A stretch of DNA of 64,000 nucleotides from the IMG/VR virus record IMGVR_UViG_3300041405_000225, positions 1 to 64,000 of that record; one strand, 5' to 3'. Source of the DNA: a virus. The translations under genes were made by a program, and so were the position numbers. The notes beneath the pieces are model-generated. The model saw nothing but the letters and a program-made list of their open reading frames with translations. It did no database searches and was not told the origin of the DNA. Below, in pieces: positions 17,124 through 26,114 of the stretch. Numbering within the stretch: position 1 is the first letter of the stretch; each line of letters begins with the position of its first letter.

Positions 17124-18754
17124 TGCTGCCCGTCCTCATCATCGTTGTTGCCACCGCCAGCACCCGGCAGCAAATCCATATCGTTGTCACCGCCACCGCC
17201 GAAACCCGGTTGCACTGGTGGCTTGGCGTTGGCCAGGCCTTTGGCGAATGTTTCCGCCGCTTCGGTATCCATTTCCGCCACCTTGGCCAGCAGGTAACTC
17301 ACGGTGTCCTGCGGCAGCCCCAGCTCACGCAGCTGAGCCATGATTTGCACCAGGATCGCGGCCTTGTTCATGGCGCGTTCGGCACTGATTTGCTTTTCAG
17401 CCTCCAGTGCGGCGATCGCGCCGTAGAAATTGATCGTGTAGGGGCGTTCGGCGTTCGGCCAGCACTTGCCGTACTTGGCCAACATATGGCGATCGATCGT
17501 GTCGTTGGCCATGTTGGTGTAGCTGGTGCGCAGCATCCGGGCGCGCTCGGCACCCATGGCGCTGGTGCGGTTGGAGCCACCATCGCCCAAGCCGCCGGAC
17601 AGCAGGTCGGCGAAGCCCATCTGTGAAATGTCGGTACCGAGGGTGCCTGCTAGCTTCTTGGCGTGAAACATCACGTCTTCAACGCCCAGGTTCTGGCCGC
17701 TGGCACCGGAAGCAATGCTGCTCACCTGTGTCAGCTGCTTGTCGTTCCACACTGGCATGATGTTGAAGTTACGGGACGTCGAATAAATGCCCTCGCTGAT
17801 TTGCTTTTCAGCGCGGGCCTTCATTTCCGTGAGCATTTTCACGGTGTTCTTGGTGATGCGCTCGCGCTGCTCTTTGGTGGTGTCTGCCAAGTTCATCGAC
17901 AGCAGCACTTCTTCGATCGAGCTGGCGATACGTTGCCCGACTAGACCGCGCACGGCGGCATAGAGGTTGTCGAAATCATGCTCAGCGGCTTCCAGCAGAG
18001 AACCGCCAACCAGATCCGGCAGCGGCATGACGTCGCGCAACGACTTGGCTTCCAGATTGATCTTTTGTGCGTTTTCCAGCGCGCGGAACTGGGACACAAA
18101 CCCCATGCGCGGCATCTTCCACCGGACCATTTCCAAGGGAGACACGCGACTCTGCATTTTCTCGCCCAGGCTGACCACGTAACCCACCGTGCGCCCCAGC
18201 TCTACATAGGGCTGCACGATCGGCGACAGAATGCTTTCGTGATCAAACGCCACGATGCCTTCCTTGGGCACGACATACAGCTTGGCGTAGGCATCACCGA
18301 AGCCGGTGGCGCTCACCCCCATGGAATGGCAGCTGTCATTGAGCATTTTGACGATCGGCGCCAGCTCTTCGAGCATCTTTTTATCGGCGCTGCTGATCTT
18401 CGGCTTGGGCTCAAGAAAGATCGTTTCGCCGGTTGTCTCGTGGCCACCCAGCGCCATCTGCACGTTGTTGCGCAGGGCGGTGCTGATCATGCCTTCCTGC
18501 ATCATGAAGTGGTATTTCTGGTACAGCTGCGCCCTGGAACGAACGGGCTTGTCGCCGTTGCCCAGCAGCATTTCCATGCCGACATAATCAGCATCGAAGG
18601 TAGACACCTGCGCCATTCGGTTTTCGGCCTGTGTGGCGGCTTGAGCAAATGTCATATCAGCGAGCTGGCCGCCCGTGATCAGGTCGACACCCTTGCGGGC
18701 ACCGTCGGCCAAGCGAGCCATAAGGCCCTTTTTGTGATCAGTTGAGTTCGCCAT
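17120..18754 (-). CDS. portal protein
   Basis: 544 residues, directly upstream of the prohead protease. The sequence MQEGMISTALRNNVQMALGG, a conserved DHESILSPIVQPYV region and a long helical C-terminal part (QISAERAMNKAAILVQIMAQL) fit T4 gp20-type portals, which form the dodecameric vertex for DNA entry and exit. The last 35 residues are Gly/Asp/Asn-rich and disordered. It contains MLEE and MLND but not the full MLDS motif. Confidence 0.75.
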   Translation of the reverse strand: MANSTDHKKGLMARLADGARKGVDLITGGQLADMTFAQAATQAENRMAQVSTFDADYVGMEMLLGNGDKPVRSRAQLYQKYHFMMQEGMISTALRNNVQMALGGHETTGETIFLEPKPKISSADKKMLEELAPIVKMLNDSCHSMGVSATGFGDAYAKLYVVPKEGIVAFDHESILSPIVQPYVELGRTVGYVVSLGEKMQSRVSPLEMVRWKMPRMGFVSQFRALENAQKINLEAKSLRDVMPLPDLVGGSLLEAAEHDFDNLYAAVRGLVGQRIASSIEEVLLSMNLADTTKEQRERITKNTVKMLTEMKARAEKQISEGIYSTSRNFNIMPVWNDKQLTQVSSIASGASGQNLGVEDVMFHAKKLAGTLGTDISQMGFADLLSGGLGDGGSNRTSAMGAERARMLRTSYTNMANDTIDRHMLAKYGKCWPNAERPYTINFYGAIAALEAEKQISAERAMNKAAILVQIMAQLRELGLPQDTVSYLLAKVAEMDTEAAETFAKGLANAKPPVQPGFGGGGDNDMDLLPGAGGGNNDDEDGQQ

Positions 18755-18837
18755 TCAGGTACACACAGAGGCTTGAATTAACCTCCAGCGTACAGGCGCC
18801 CACAAGGGCATCCCGGCGCCGGTTTGCACCGTTCTGG

Positions 18838-19347
18838 CTACTCGTTTAGATCCTCGCTCGCTTCCTCATCAGGCCGAGGATTGAGCAGGTATTTGCGGGT
18901 ATAGGGCGGGATATTCACGTTGCCTGTGACGTCGACGATCTCAAAGTTGATGATCACGCCTTCCCCCATCAGCACGGCTACCAGCATGCGCTTGCCAGGC
19001 TGCACATAGGCTTCGGTACCTGGATCGGCCAGCGGCTCAATCGACGCTTCAAGCACGCCCTCTGCATAGTCCATGCGGCTGCTGTCGTCGGAGGTGTTGC
19101 CCAGGGGCGCGGCATAGCCCTGAGCGAAGTGAATCATGGCCTCGCCCACCTCAACCCATTCGTAAGCGGTTTCGTCCTCATCGCTCATGACGCCCAACGG
19201 GCCGATGGTTGGGTAACCGTCGGCAGTCTCGTCGTCGCTGGTGCGGGTGACCTTCTTGTCAAAGAGCACGCAGGGGATAGCGTTGGGCTCGCGCAGGGTG
19301 CGCTGACGGTTTGCCCGGTTGATCTGAATGGCCACGTTATTGAGCAT
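18838..19347 (-). CDS. virion-associated protein of unknown function
   Basis: 169 residues, acidic, mostly beta-strand in the second half. It sits between the SWIM-finger protein and the portal, so a head or connector role is plausible. No recognised motif. The 83 bases between it and the portal contain no gene. Confidence 0.5.
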   Translation of the reverse strand: MLNNVAIQINRANRQRTLREPNAIPCVLFDKKVTRTSDDETADGYPTIGPLGVMSDEDETAYEWVEVGEAMIHFAQGYAAPLGNTSDDSSRMDYAEGVLEASIEPLADPGTEAYVQPGKRMLVAVLMGEGVIINFEIVDVTGNVNIPPYTRKYLLNPRPDEEASEDLNE

Positions 19348-19350
19348 GTC

Positions 19351-20478
19351 TTATCCCTTTACCTTGTTCACGGCGCTGAGCGCGGCGGCAATCTGTTTCT
19401 TACTGAAGCCTTGGGCCTTCATCGCAGCCGTAAGCGCCTGGTGCTGGACGCTGGACGCCTTCCTGTTCACTTTTGCGGCTTGGCTATGGCGCAACTTGTC
19501 GTTTGCCGCACGCACCGCGGCGCGATCGGCGGCGCCGGCCTTGCGGGCTTCCTGCTGGCGTTGGTACGACGGCTGTGCCTGGCGCTGTGTCTTCAGCTCT
19601 TCGGACGTCTTGATCACGGTCCCGCGTTTGGCTTGCTTGCGGGCCTGCTCCATCTGTTCGACGAACGCCTGCTGTTCCTTCACGGTCACTGCCGTGCGTT
19701 TGTTGCTGAGGGTGCGCCGCCCGTTTTCGATCATGCGCTTGGCGAACAGATTGAACGTCGCGCCCGCGGTGATGGTGGCCATGACGCGGATGACGTGTTT
19801 GCAGGCAATCCCCTTCAGGGTGGGGTTACGAACGCGGGGGAAACCATCCTCTGGCCGCCCATAGTTGAAGCTGCCAATGCTGGCGATATAGCGGTACCAG
19901 AACGTGTGCCGCCCACAGTCGCAATCAAACTTCAGCTTGCCCGCCAGCATGCGCCGGGCCGCTTCAAGCGTGGTGTTGCCGTCGGCCAGCACCTTGTCGT
20001 AGTCCAGAAACTGCACATAGACGTGATGTCGGGAGACGTCAGACTTTGCACTGGCGTTGGTCGTGATATGCACCACACCGCCCTGGTTGCTGATAGGGAT
20101 TATCGTGTGGATTTCCCGGCTGGCGCGGGCTCGATCATCCGGCGCCGACAGGTTGACCACCTGCTTTGCCAGGATCCCGCCCGGGGCCGCGGTGACAGGT
20201 ACGTTGCCCTTGCGCTGGCCATGCCGGCGCTGGATGTCGTGCACCGCGGCTCGGAACGCAATCAGGTCATCAACGGTGACAGGCCTGAATTCGCCGCCCA
20301 AGGTGGTGAATAGCCCGCGCTTCGGGTCATACAGGCCCGCCATGTCGTCGGCGGACAGAATCGCGCTCTGGTCGCCAATACGCTGCGCCCGGTCGGCTTC
20401 GAAAAGCTTTCGGGCTTCCGCACTGGCCTTGTTCGCCGAAATTACGACCTTGCTCCGTACACCCTTCTTGGCGGCCAT
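19351..20478 (-). CDS. SWIM zinc-finger-like phage structural protein
   Basis: 375 residues. The core (KLKFDCDCGRHTFWYRYIAS, then PTLKGIACKHVIRVM) has the CxC...CxH spacing of a SWIM zinc finger (about residues 190-240). The C-terminal 130 residues are strongly basic, Gln/Ala-rich and helical. I recall this arrangement from other large phage structural clusters without a known function. It lies among the portal-adjacent genes and probably binds nucleic acid or another virion protein. Confidence 0.55.
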   Translation of the reverse strand: MAAKKGVRSKVVISANKASAEARKLFEADRAQRIGDQSAILSADDMAGLYDPKRGLFTTLGGEFRPVTVDDLIAFRAAVHDIQRRHGQRKGNVPVTAAPGGILAKQVVNLSAPDDRARASREIHTIIPISNQGGVVHITTNASAKSDVSRHHVYVQFLDYDKVLADGNTTLEAARRMLAGKLKFDCDCGRHTFWYRYIASIGSFNYGRPEDGFPRVRNPTLKGIACKHVIRVMATITAGATFNLFAKRMIENGRRTLSNKRTAVTVKEQQAFVEQMEQARKQAKRGTVIKTSEELKTQRQAQPSYQRQQEARKAGAADRAAVRAANDKLRHSQAAKVNRKASSVQHQALTAAMKAQGFSKKQIAAALSAVNKVKG

Positions 20479-20774
20479 CAGCGAACGGACCTCACGGCAG
20501 CGACGATGCCTGACTTCTGTTTTAGGTAGGCCAAGTGCTCTTTGGTTGGCAGAACCACGTCCTGTTCTTCCAGTGGGGAATCAACCGTCGACAGCCCAGC
20601 CGCTGCCTGAATGGCCAGCACCTCACTTGTATCGCCGTACACCCTCAGCGCCATCATTTGCAGGTGATAGCGCTCGCTCGGAAAGCTACGCACCACCTGG
20701 CGCCGAGTGGAATACGACGGCTCAGTCAGCGCGAATTTGCGCACTTCCAGATAAAACCGGACTTCAGGGATCAT
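20478..20774 (-). CDS. hypothetical protein
   Basis: 98 residues. The N-terminal half is beta-rich (EVRFYLEVRKFALTEPSYST). The second half ends with LPTKEHLAYLKQKSGIVAAV, like small phage tail or head-completion proteins. It overlaps the SWIM-finger gene by one base and follows a terminator, so it probably starts the portal transcript. Confidence 0.5.
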   Translation of the reverse strand: MIPEVRFYLEVRKFALTEPSYSTRRQVVRSFPSERYHLQMMALRVYGDTSEVLAIQAAAGLSTVDSPLEEQDVVLPTKEHLAYLKQKSGIVAAVRSVR

Positions 20775-20850
20775 CGCTCACCTCTTCAAACACCAGCGGA
20801 TTATCCCGGCGCCATCAGCCCTCTCTGCGGAGCGCTTTGCATCCTCCAGA

Positions 20851-20876
20851 CAAAACAAACCCCGCTCATGGCGGGG
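20851..20876 (-). terminator. rho-independent terminator
   Basis: On the minus strand the stem CCCCGC/GCGGGG (20860-20876) is followed by TTTGTTTTG. It separates the 20885 gene from the portal operon. Confidence 0.75.
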
Positions 20877-20884
20877 CACTTTGC

Positions 20885-21160
20885 CTATTCGCTGTCTTGC
20901 CACTTTCCCGGTGGCCACGTCTTGTCGGCGTACTTCATTGCGGCCTCTTTTGTGCTGAAACGCCGGCGCAAGACCTTATCCGGGTGCCCAACGTCTCTGC
21001 GATCGCCGGTAATGTACGGTGCCCACGCCAGCCAGTAATCCGCCTCGGGCTTATCGTCCCAGCCGTGTGGTTGCGAGGCCCCAGCCCCGTCGGTTCGTGT
21101 CCAGCTGCTTGGCCTGAACTCTCGCCACAACGGCACCGGCCCGGCACTCACGCTCTCCAC
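20885..21160 (-). CDS. small hypothetical protein
   Basis: 91 residues if started at the GTG at 21160, which lies just after the upstream stop and has a GGCGGG site. Longer in-frame starts reach into the upstream gene. The C-terminal half (EADYWLAWAPYITGDRRDVG, FSTKEAAMKYADKTWPPGKW) is Trp-rich and aromatic. Function unknown. Confidence 0.45.
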   Translation of the reverse strand: MESVSAGPVPLWREFRPSSWTRTDGAGASQPHGWDDKPEADYWLAWAPYITGDRRDVGHPDKVLRRRFSTKEAAMKYADKTWPPGKWQDSE

Positions 21161-21162
21161 GA

Positions 21163-21957
21163 TCAACCCGCCAGCAGAGTGGCACGAGGGTCGCTGGCCA
21201 AGCGTTCGCGCTCTTCGTCCAGATACAACAGACACAGGGCCTCAAGTTCGCGGTCCATTCTGTCGCCCGGACGGGTGAGAGCTACGCGCCCCTGGCCGTC
21301 GATGCTCGGCGCCATCGCCGTCACCTGACCCGCCAGCGAGTCAAGGGGCGGGCACTTGATGACTTTGGTGGCTGAAGCCTCTTTGTAGCGCTCAAAGCCC
21401 AGCGCGTAGTTGTCCTGATACTGGTCGCGCAGCGATTCGCACTCCGGTGGCCACTGCACCTTGGCGTCTGCCCATTCCATACTGTTCGGCACGCTACGGG
21501 TAAGGCAACGGGCCAGATCGCAGCAGAACGACAACACGCTGATCATCACCCGGGGATTGCCCAACGCGGCGGCGTACTCCACCAACCGGATGGCGTAGGC
21601 CGAAGCCATTTCGACATTCCCGTTCAACGTGCGCTCACTCAGCAGAACCGCCCGACGGCGCCCGCCAACACTACGCGGCGCGGCGATGATGAAATGGAAA
21701 GCGTGAAACCGGTAGTTGTCGCAAACGACGGCCAGAAAGTGCTCAAAGGCCTCCCCCTGCTTGATTGGACCAGCGCCAGCAAGCGCCTTGGCCACCAACG
21801 CGGGCACGTCGCTCGGCTTCAGCGAGGCGCCTGCCGGGCGGGCCTTCTTGGGGAAGTAGTCGAAGTTGCGGGTCTGGCCGATCCGTTCAACCTTGCTCAG
21901 CTGGCCCGTCGCAAAGAGGAATCCGCGGTTATCGTCGTCATGCCGGCTGCGCTTCAT
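21163..21957 (-). CDS. hypothetical protein
   Basis: 264 residues, mostly helical, with no catalytic motif that I recognise. It overlaps the LytTR regulator gene by 4 bases and lies just downstream of it, so the two are co-expressed. Context suggests a late or packaging-linked role. Confidence 0.5.
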   Translation of the reverse strand: MKRSRHDDDNRGFLFATGQLSKVERIGQTRNFDYFPKKARPAGASLKPSDVPALVAKALAGAGPIKQGEAFEHFLAVVCDNYRFHAFHFIIAAPRSVGGRRRAVLLSERTLNGNVEMASAYAIRLVEYAAALGNPRVMISVLSFCCDLARCLTRSVPNSMEWADAKVQWPPECESLRDQYQDNYALGFERYKEASATKVIKCPPLDSLAGQVTAMAPSIDGQGRVALTRPGDRMDRELEALCLLYLDEERERLASDPRATLLAG

Positions 21958-22340
21958 GCTGCCACCGCCGGCACAAACCCGTGCTCTGCAACGTAGGCGC
22001 GATATTGCGCATAGAGGGTAGGCCGGCAGGTGCGGGACACGCCGAACTCACGTCCGCCCACCACGCAGAAATAATCAGGCTTGTTTTTTCGTAGCTCGTT
22101 GCGCGACATGACGCGATCGATCGCGCTCACACGTACCAGACTACTGCGGTGCGCCCGCGTCAAGCTGGTATCCCCGGCCTCGATCTCTTTGATTGAGTGC
22201 TTGCCGCACAGCATCCACTCAACGCCATCACGGTCCAGCGCGTGGACATACTTCTCATCAGCCCAAAAGGCCACGAATACAGACGAATCAACTTTTTCGG
22301 CACGTAGTCGGTGGTTCTTCCTGTAGCGGCGCAATTCCAT
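21954..22340 (-). CDS. LytTR-type DNA-binding regulator
   Basis: 128 residues. The C-terminal two-thirds fit the LytTR fold: an Ile-Lys-Glu-Ile block, then LTRAHRSSLVRVSAIDRV and CVVGGREFGVSRT, as in the RSHRSYLVN...GG...VSR pattern of LytTR proteins. There is no receiver domain. The ATG at 22340 has a GAGGG site. Its leader holds the TACGGGGATA word 17 bases upstream and a 24-bp inverted repeat further up. A candidate late-gene activator or repressor. Confidence 0.6.
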   Translation of the reverse strand: MELRRYRKNHRLRAEKVDSSVFVAFWADEKYVHALDRDGVEWMLCGKHSIKEIEAGDTSLTRAHRSSLVRVSAIDRVMSRNELRKNKPDYFCVVGGREFGVSRTCRPTLYAQYRAYVAEHGFVPAVAA

Positions 22341-22357
22341 GTTCAAACCCTCAAAAC

Positions 22358-22368
22358 TATCCCCGTAC
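22358..22368 (-). promoter_or_regulatory. TACGGGGATA regulatory word
   Basis: Minus-strand GTACGGGGATA followed by GTTTTGAGGG, 17 bases before the LytTR gene start. Confidence 0.5.
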
Positions 22369-22446
22369 CAGTTTTATCGCTGTTTCACGCGATTAAAGAC
22401 CAGAAACACGGGGTTTTGCCTCTTGGTCACGTCGAAATATACACCA

Positions 22447-22470
22447 ATAAACATAAAAATCTATGTTTAT
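22447..22470. repeat. inverted repeat, candidate operator
   Basis: ATAAACATA (22447-22455) and TATGTTTAT (22462-22470) form a perfect 9-bp inverted repeat with a 6-base spacer. It overlaps the stop codon of the large terminase and lies upstream of the LytTR gene. It resembles the AAACATA part of the triplicated promoter elsewhere in the window. Confidence 0.5.
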
Positions 22471-24017
22471 GCGACGTCGGCAAAAAGGTCGTTGGCTTTG
22501 CTCAGGGCCGCTTCAGCGCGCGAAGACTTGGCCACCGATGTTTCCTCGGTGCAGGCCACGTAGTTCACGTCTTCCAGGAAGGCCATACAGATGGTGTCGA
22601 AGAGGTCAGGCGAGGACAGGCCGTCTGCCGCCATGCTCTCTTTGCTGGCGATCTTGTAGCGCCCCAGCTCGTCGAACGAATACGGCAGGCGGGAGCCTTG
22701 GTCGATGAGGTCGCGTTTGTACTTGGGCGCCAGCTTGACCACGTTGTCTTTGATCGCCTCGGTGGCGTGGACAGTGCACTGGGCGCGCTGGTTGATGAAT
22801 CGCTTGCGGTTTTCGTTGGAGTGCGGACGGGCACCCCACTGCACGCCCTGGATGATCATGCTGCCCATCTGCAATTCCTCCAGGCGGCGCATGAACTGGA
22901 TACCCATGGCGTTGACGTCGATCACGATGGTGACGTTCGGGAATTGCATGGCGTAGTCGCGCAGCTTGACCGCCAGCGGTGTCCAGTCCTCGGTAGCGCT
23001 GTAGATTGGCACGTCGACCACTTCCACCTTGCGCCGACGCTCGTTGGCCATCCGGTCGCCCTTACCGCTGACTCGCAGGTGGGTGGCCACCGTCTTGTCT
23101 CGCCCTACGCCAGCCGCGACGTCAACCACGATCACATGGCCCCACTCTTCACCTGGCAGGATCGGGCTGGACGCCGCAATGGCGCGCTCAAGCATGGCGC
23201 CACTCAGCAAGTACTTGCTCAGGTTGGTAGGGAACATCCCCTTAACCTTGATCTGGTATTCCGCTTCGTCGGTACCGCCGTATTGCTGGCGCTTCTCCTT
23301 GATGAACTTAAGCGAAACAATCGGACTCTCTTCGGAGTTGAATACCAGGGGCACCCACGGGCCGCCGCGGTAGATCGACTGGCCATGGTGGGTTTCCCAA
23401 AAGAAGCCGGTCGATCGCGTGGGCTGACTGGCCATGATGAAACGGTTTCGCTCATCGGTCAGAGCGCCACCGATCACACCAAAGTTTTCGTCGGGGATGC
23501 CAGACGCCTCATCCGCCAGCCATAGCAGATAGTCGCCGTGGGTACCGGCCAAGTTCTCAGGGGAGCCGCGCGGGGCGGTACGGGTGGTTACGTACCAGGT
23601 GGCGCTATTGCCAACCACGTAGACCTTTTCGGCCTGGATCACTACATAGTCAGCGATCCACGCATGCGGGCCTTTGCGGATCTCGGCGAGCATGGTGGTG
23701 ATTTCTTTCCATACGCCCTCTCGCACCGTCTTGAGTTTCGGTGCGGTCACATAGGTGTTGGAATTCAGGTAGCACAGCAAGTGCCAAAGACAGATAACGC
23801 CGAAACTGCGGGTTTTACCAGTACCGTGGCCAGACGATACCGATACCCGGCAGCCATAGACTGAGGACTCATTGAACAGGTCTTGTTGTTGCGGTGTGAC
23901 TTCCATCAAGCACGCTTCAACCGCGAAGGCGTACAGGTTGAATGCGTAACGCTCGATGAACGCGGGCCACCTCGGGTCTGCCTCTAGACGCAGACGCTTG
24001 GGTTTAGGCTTGGCCAT
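22467..24017 (-). CDS. terminase large subunit
   Basis: 516 residues from MAKPKPKRLR (AAGGATAAT before the ATG). Walker A is SGHGTGKT at 62-69 and Walker B LLWLADE at 164-170, typical of the ATP-driven DNA packaging motor. The C-terminal RuvC-like nuclease has Asp in HVIVVDV (D299), TIVIDVNAMG (D367) and SPDLFDTI (D471/D474), so the enzyme looks fully active. Two neighbouring genes are degenerate paralogues of its two halves. Confidence 0.9.
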   Translation of the reverse strand: MAKPKPKRLRLEADPRWPAFIERYAFNLYAFAVEACLMEVTPQQQDLFNESSVYGCRVSVSSGHGTGKTRSFGVICLWHLLCYLNSNTYVTAPKLKTVREGVWKEITTMLAEIRKGPHAWIADYVVIQAEKVYVVGNSATWYVTTRTAPRGSPENLAGTHGDYLLWLADEASGIPDENFGVIGGALTDERNRFIMASQPTRSTGFFWETHHGQSIYRGGPWVPLVFNSEESPIVSLKFIKEKRQQYGGTDEAEYQIKVKGMFPTNLSKYLLSGAMLERAIAASSPILPGEEWGHVIVVDVAAGVGRDKTVATHLRVSGKGDRMANERRRKVEVVDVPIYSATEDWTPLAVKLRDYAMQFPNVTIVIDVNAMGIQFMRRLEELQMGSMIIQGVQWGARPHSNENRKRFINQRAQCTVHATEAIKDNVVKLAPKYKRDLIDQGSRLPYSFDELGRYKIASKESMAADGLSSPDLFDTICMAFLEDVNYVACTEETSVAKSSRAEAALSKANDLFADVA

Positions 24018-24068
24018 ATTATCCTTAAACACAAAGGGGCCAGTTCCCCGGCCCCTGCCACTCTACGG

Positions 24069-24785
24069 CTACGCCAATCGCACTTTTAGCGACGGTTTGC
24101 TGTGTTCCGTACCGTTCAGAACGAACGCTTTCCAGCTGCTGCCAGACGCCCAGCAGCTCAACGTTGTTTGGGTGTCGCGGAAAAAGCCTTTGAGCCGAAA
24201 TCGACCGGCGTGCAGCACCATCCCGCCGTTGTTGCAGTGGGCCAGCCCCCCACGCGCTACTTCAAAGCTCACGGCAGGCATGGCCCCGGCGTCTTCCATC
24301 AACCACATGACATCACGCCCACAAAACCCGGCCATGTTTTCGGGGGAATGCGCGCTCGCAGCAAAAAAGAGAACGCCGCACCACTGCTCCTGCTGGCGCA
24401 GCCTGATGCTTCGGATGGTGATTCGCAGGTGTTCAACCAACCACGCGTGCTCGCCCGAAATGTTCCTGACCAGCTTGCTGTACTGCTCACAGCAGCGAAG
24501 CATGTCGCCAAACGGCACGGCTACGAGGGTCTGCGCGTCGGGGCGGCACAGCAAGCGCCAGAACGCGATGGGCGCCAGCGGGCTGATCACTCCCCGCTCC
24601 ATCGCATTTAGGTCTGAGGCGATCGACACGCGGCAGTCCGGCAGTTGCGCGCTTTCGAAGGCCCGCCCCAGCTGGCTATCCACCTCCATGCCGCACACCT
24701 CCCGTGCGAACGCGGCCAGGTCGTTCGCATAACGGCGGACAAATGCAGGCCAACGTTCATCCTCTTGGATCAGGCGCGCACTCAT
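24069..24785 (-). CDS. degenerate paralogue of terminase ATPase domain
   Basis: 238 residues, start at MSARLIQEDE (24785). The whole protein aligns with residues about 10-210 of the large terminase: DERWPAF/DPRWPAF, DCRVSIAS/GCRVSVSS, HSPENMAGF/GSPENLAGT, VMWLMEDAGAMP/LLWLADEASGIP. The Walker A loop is replaced by SDLNAMERG, with no Lys, and the Walker B Asp-Glu is swapped to Glu-Asp. The frame is intact, so it is probably a non-catalytic packaging subunit rather than a dead gene. Confidence 0.7.
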   Translation of the reverse strand: MSARLIQEDERWPAFVRRYANDLAAFAREVCGMEVDSQLGRAFESAQLPDCRVSIASDLNAMERGVISPLAPIAFWRLLCRPDAQTLVAVPFGDMLRCCEQYSKLVRNISGEHAWLVEHLRITIRSIRLRQQEQWCGVLFFAASAHSPENMAGFCGRDVMWLMEDAGAMPAVSFEVARGGLAHCNNGGMVLHAGRFRLKGFFRDTQTTLSCWASGSSWKAFVLNGTEHSKPSLKVRLA

Positions 24786-25381
24786 GCAGCGCCCTCCGTG
24801 GCCAGCTGCGCCGACTCCCGCTCGTGCTCGGCAATCAGCAACGCGGCGGCCTTCTCGATCGCGCGCAACCGGGTTTCTGCCTTCATCGGATAGTGCGGCC
24901 ATGGCCAGAGGGTGGTGGCGTAGTCCGGCACCAGCACTTGGAGGACATAGCCTGCCGCCGCGCGCAGCAACTCATCATTGCGATAACGCCGATCAAGTTC
25001 AGGGTTGTAGCCCTTCACCAGCTTCTGGCGCTGACGCTCACTGAGGATTGCGTCCTCGCTGGCGCTGGTCACAGGCATGGCCGGCCACAGCGCCAGCGGT
25101 TGCTCCCAGCCTCGGGCGGCCCGCTGTGCCCATTGCTCGGGACTCAAGTTGGTGTGTGGCCGCGGTACCGAAATGCCCTGATCCTTGCCACGGTGCCGAG
25201 TCAGCCAGGCTGTTGGGGTTTTGGTGCCCTGCTTGGACTGCGCCAGCGATTCCCATACCTGGAACGTCTTTTGTGTGTGGGCGTTCGCGTACTCGCCCGT
25301 TTCATCGTTATAGGCCAGGTCACTGATGCCGGCGTGACGACAGGACCGCTCGAAATGCTCACGATTGAAGAACAAGGTCAT
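24782..25381 (-). CDS. phage protein with common C-terminal WPW domain
   Basis: 199 residues. The last about 90 (LSERQRQKLVKGYNPELDRR, RNDELLRAAAGYVLQV, WPWPHYPMKAETRLRAIEKA) match a domain seen in many phage proteins, usually reading GWTPEHDD...WPWDPEWWKP...RDLVKAAALI. Its function is unknown. The N-terminal half has a segment KQGTKTPTAWLTRHRGKDQG without clear homology. It overlaps the terminase paralogue by 4 bases. Confidence 0.55.
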   Translation of the reverse strand: MTLFFNREHFERSCRHAGISDLAYNDETGEYANAHTQKTFQVWESLAQSKQGTKTPTAWLTRHRGKDQGISVPRPHTNLSPEQWAQRAARGWEQPLALWPAMPVTSASEDAILSERQRQKLVKGYNPELDRRYRNDELLRAAAGYVLQVLVPDYATTLWPWPHYPMKAETRLRAIEKAAALLIAEHERESAQLATEGAA

Positions 25382-25653
25382 GGTGCAGTGCGCTCAGTTG
25401 AGAAGTTGTATGTGCGTCCAAACAGTTCAAGCAGCCCAGTCAGTGGCGGTGGAAATTTGTGGTTAATGGCGATGCGCGGAATGTCATCGCCCGCACCGCG
25501 GACACCTTCGAAGTGCCAACGATCGGCGGGGAGCTGTGCGCGCTCGGCGTGCTCGATGTCGCCAGCCTCATTGCGCAGCCACAGGTCATCCCCCAGCTCC
25601 AGGTACACGGTCAGCGTCTCGCCGGTCAGGCGATTGGTGATGGTTTGACTCAT
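25378..25653 (-). CDS. hypothetical protein
   Basis: 91 residues, mostly beta-strand, ending LTGLLELFGRTYNFSTERTAP. No known motif. It overlaps both neighbours by 4 bases in the terminase operon. Confidence 0.5.
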   Translation of the reverse strand: MSQTITNRLTGETLTVYLELGDDLWLRNEAGDIEHAERAQLPADRWHFEGVRGAGDDIPRIAINHKFPPPLTGLLELFGRTYNFSTERTAP

Positions 25654-26105
25654 GGCTTCGGCCCGGCCTTGCCGTTGATCTCGATCGGCTTGGCGAACGC
25701 CTTGGTGAATCGGAACTCTTCCATCAGCTGGCTTCCATCCGCCAGCAGGGCCTGCGCCAACGTGGCCGCCGGGACACTGCGCCCCTCGGCCACATAAGCA
25801 GCCAGACAGCGCACCAACCGCTGCGCGGCATAGGTGCCATTGAATCCAGGCAGCAGGCGAGCACGCCCAACCACCGGCGATTCCAAGTCCACAGCGCGGG
25901 CTTCAGCGAAAGGCGGGGAGAAGTAGAAGCCACCCAAACGCTTTGGCTCCAGGCTGGCCACCAAATCACCGCGCCCAAAAGTGCGCAGGCCTGAAGCTGC
26001 CAGGGATTTGATAATCAGGTTCACGGTATCCAGCCGGTAGCGCTGGCGCTCGCTCAGCATGACGCCAGCAGGCGCCGCGGGTGGTGCGATAGATAAAGCC
26101 TGCAT
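25650..26105 (-). CDS. hypothetical protein
   Basis: 151 residues from the ATG at 26105, chosen because AGGGG lies 7 bases upstream; an ATG two codons earlier is too close to that site. The N-terminal LSERQRYRLDTVNLIIKSLA segment looks helix-turn-helix-like but is not diagnostic. Part of the packaging operon. Confidence 0.5.
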   Translation of the reverse strand: MQALSIAPPAAPAGVMLSERQRYRLDTVNLIIKSLAASGLRTFGRGDLVASLEPKRLGGFYFSPPFAEARAVDLESPVVGRARLLPGFNGTYAAQRLVRCLAAYVAEGRSVPAATLAQALLADGSQLMEEFRFTKAFAKPIEINGKAGPKP

Positions 26106-26114
26106 GTACATCCC

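Noticed and set aside
15864-17297. 477-codon plus-strand open frame opposite the protease and tape-measure genes
   Set aside because: Shadow frame; crosses gene boundaries on the coding strand and lacks start signals.
22311-23525. 404-codon plus-strand open frame opposite the large terminase
   Set aside because: Antisense shadow of a catalytically complete terminase.
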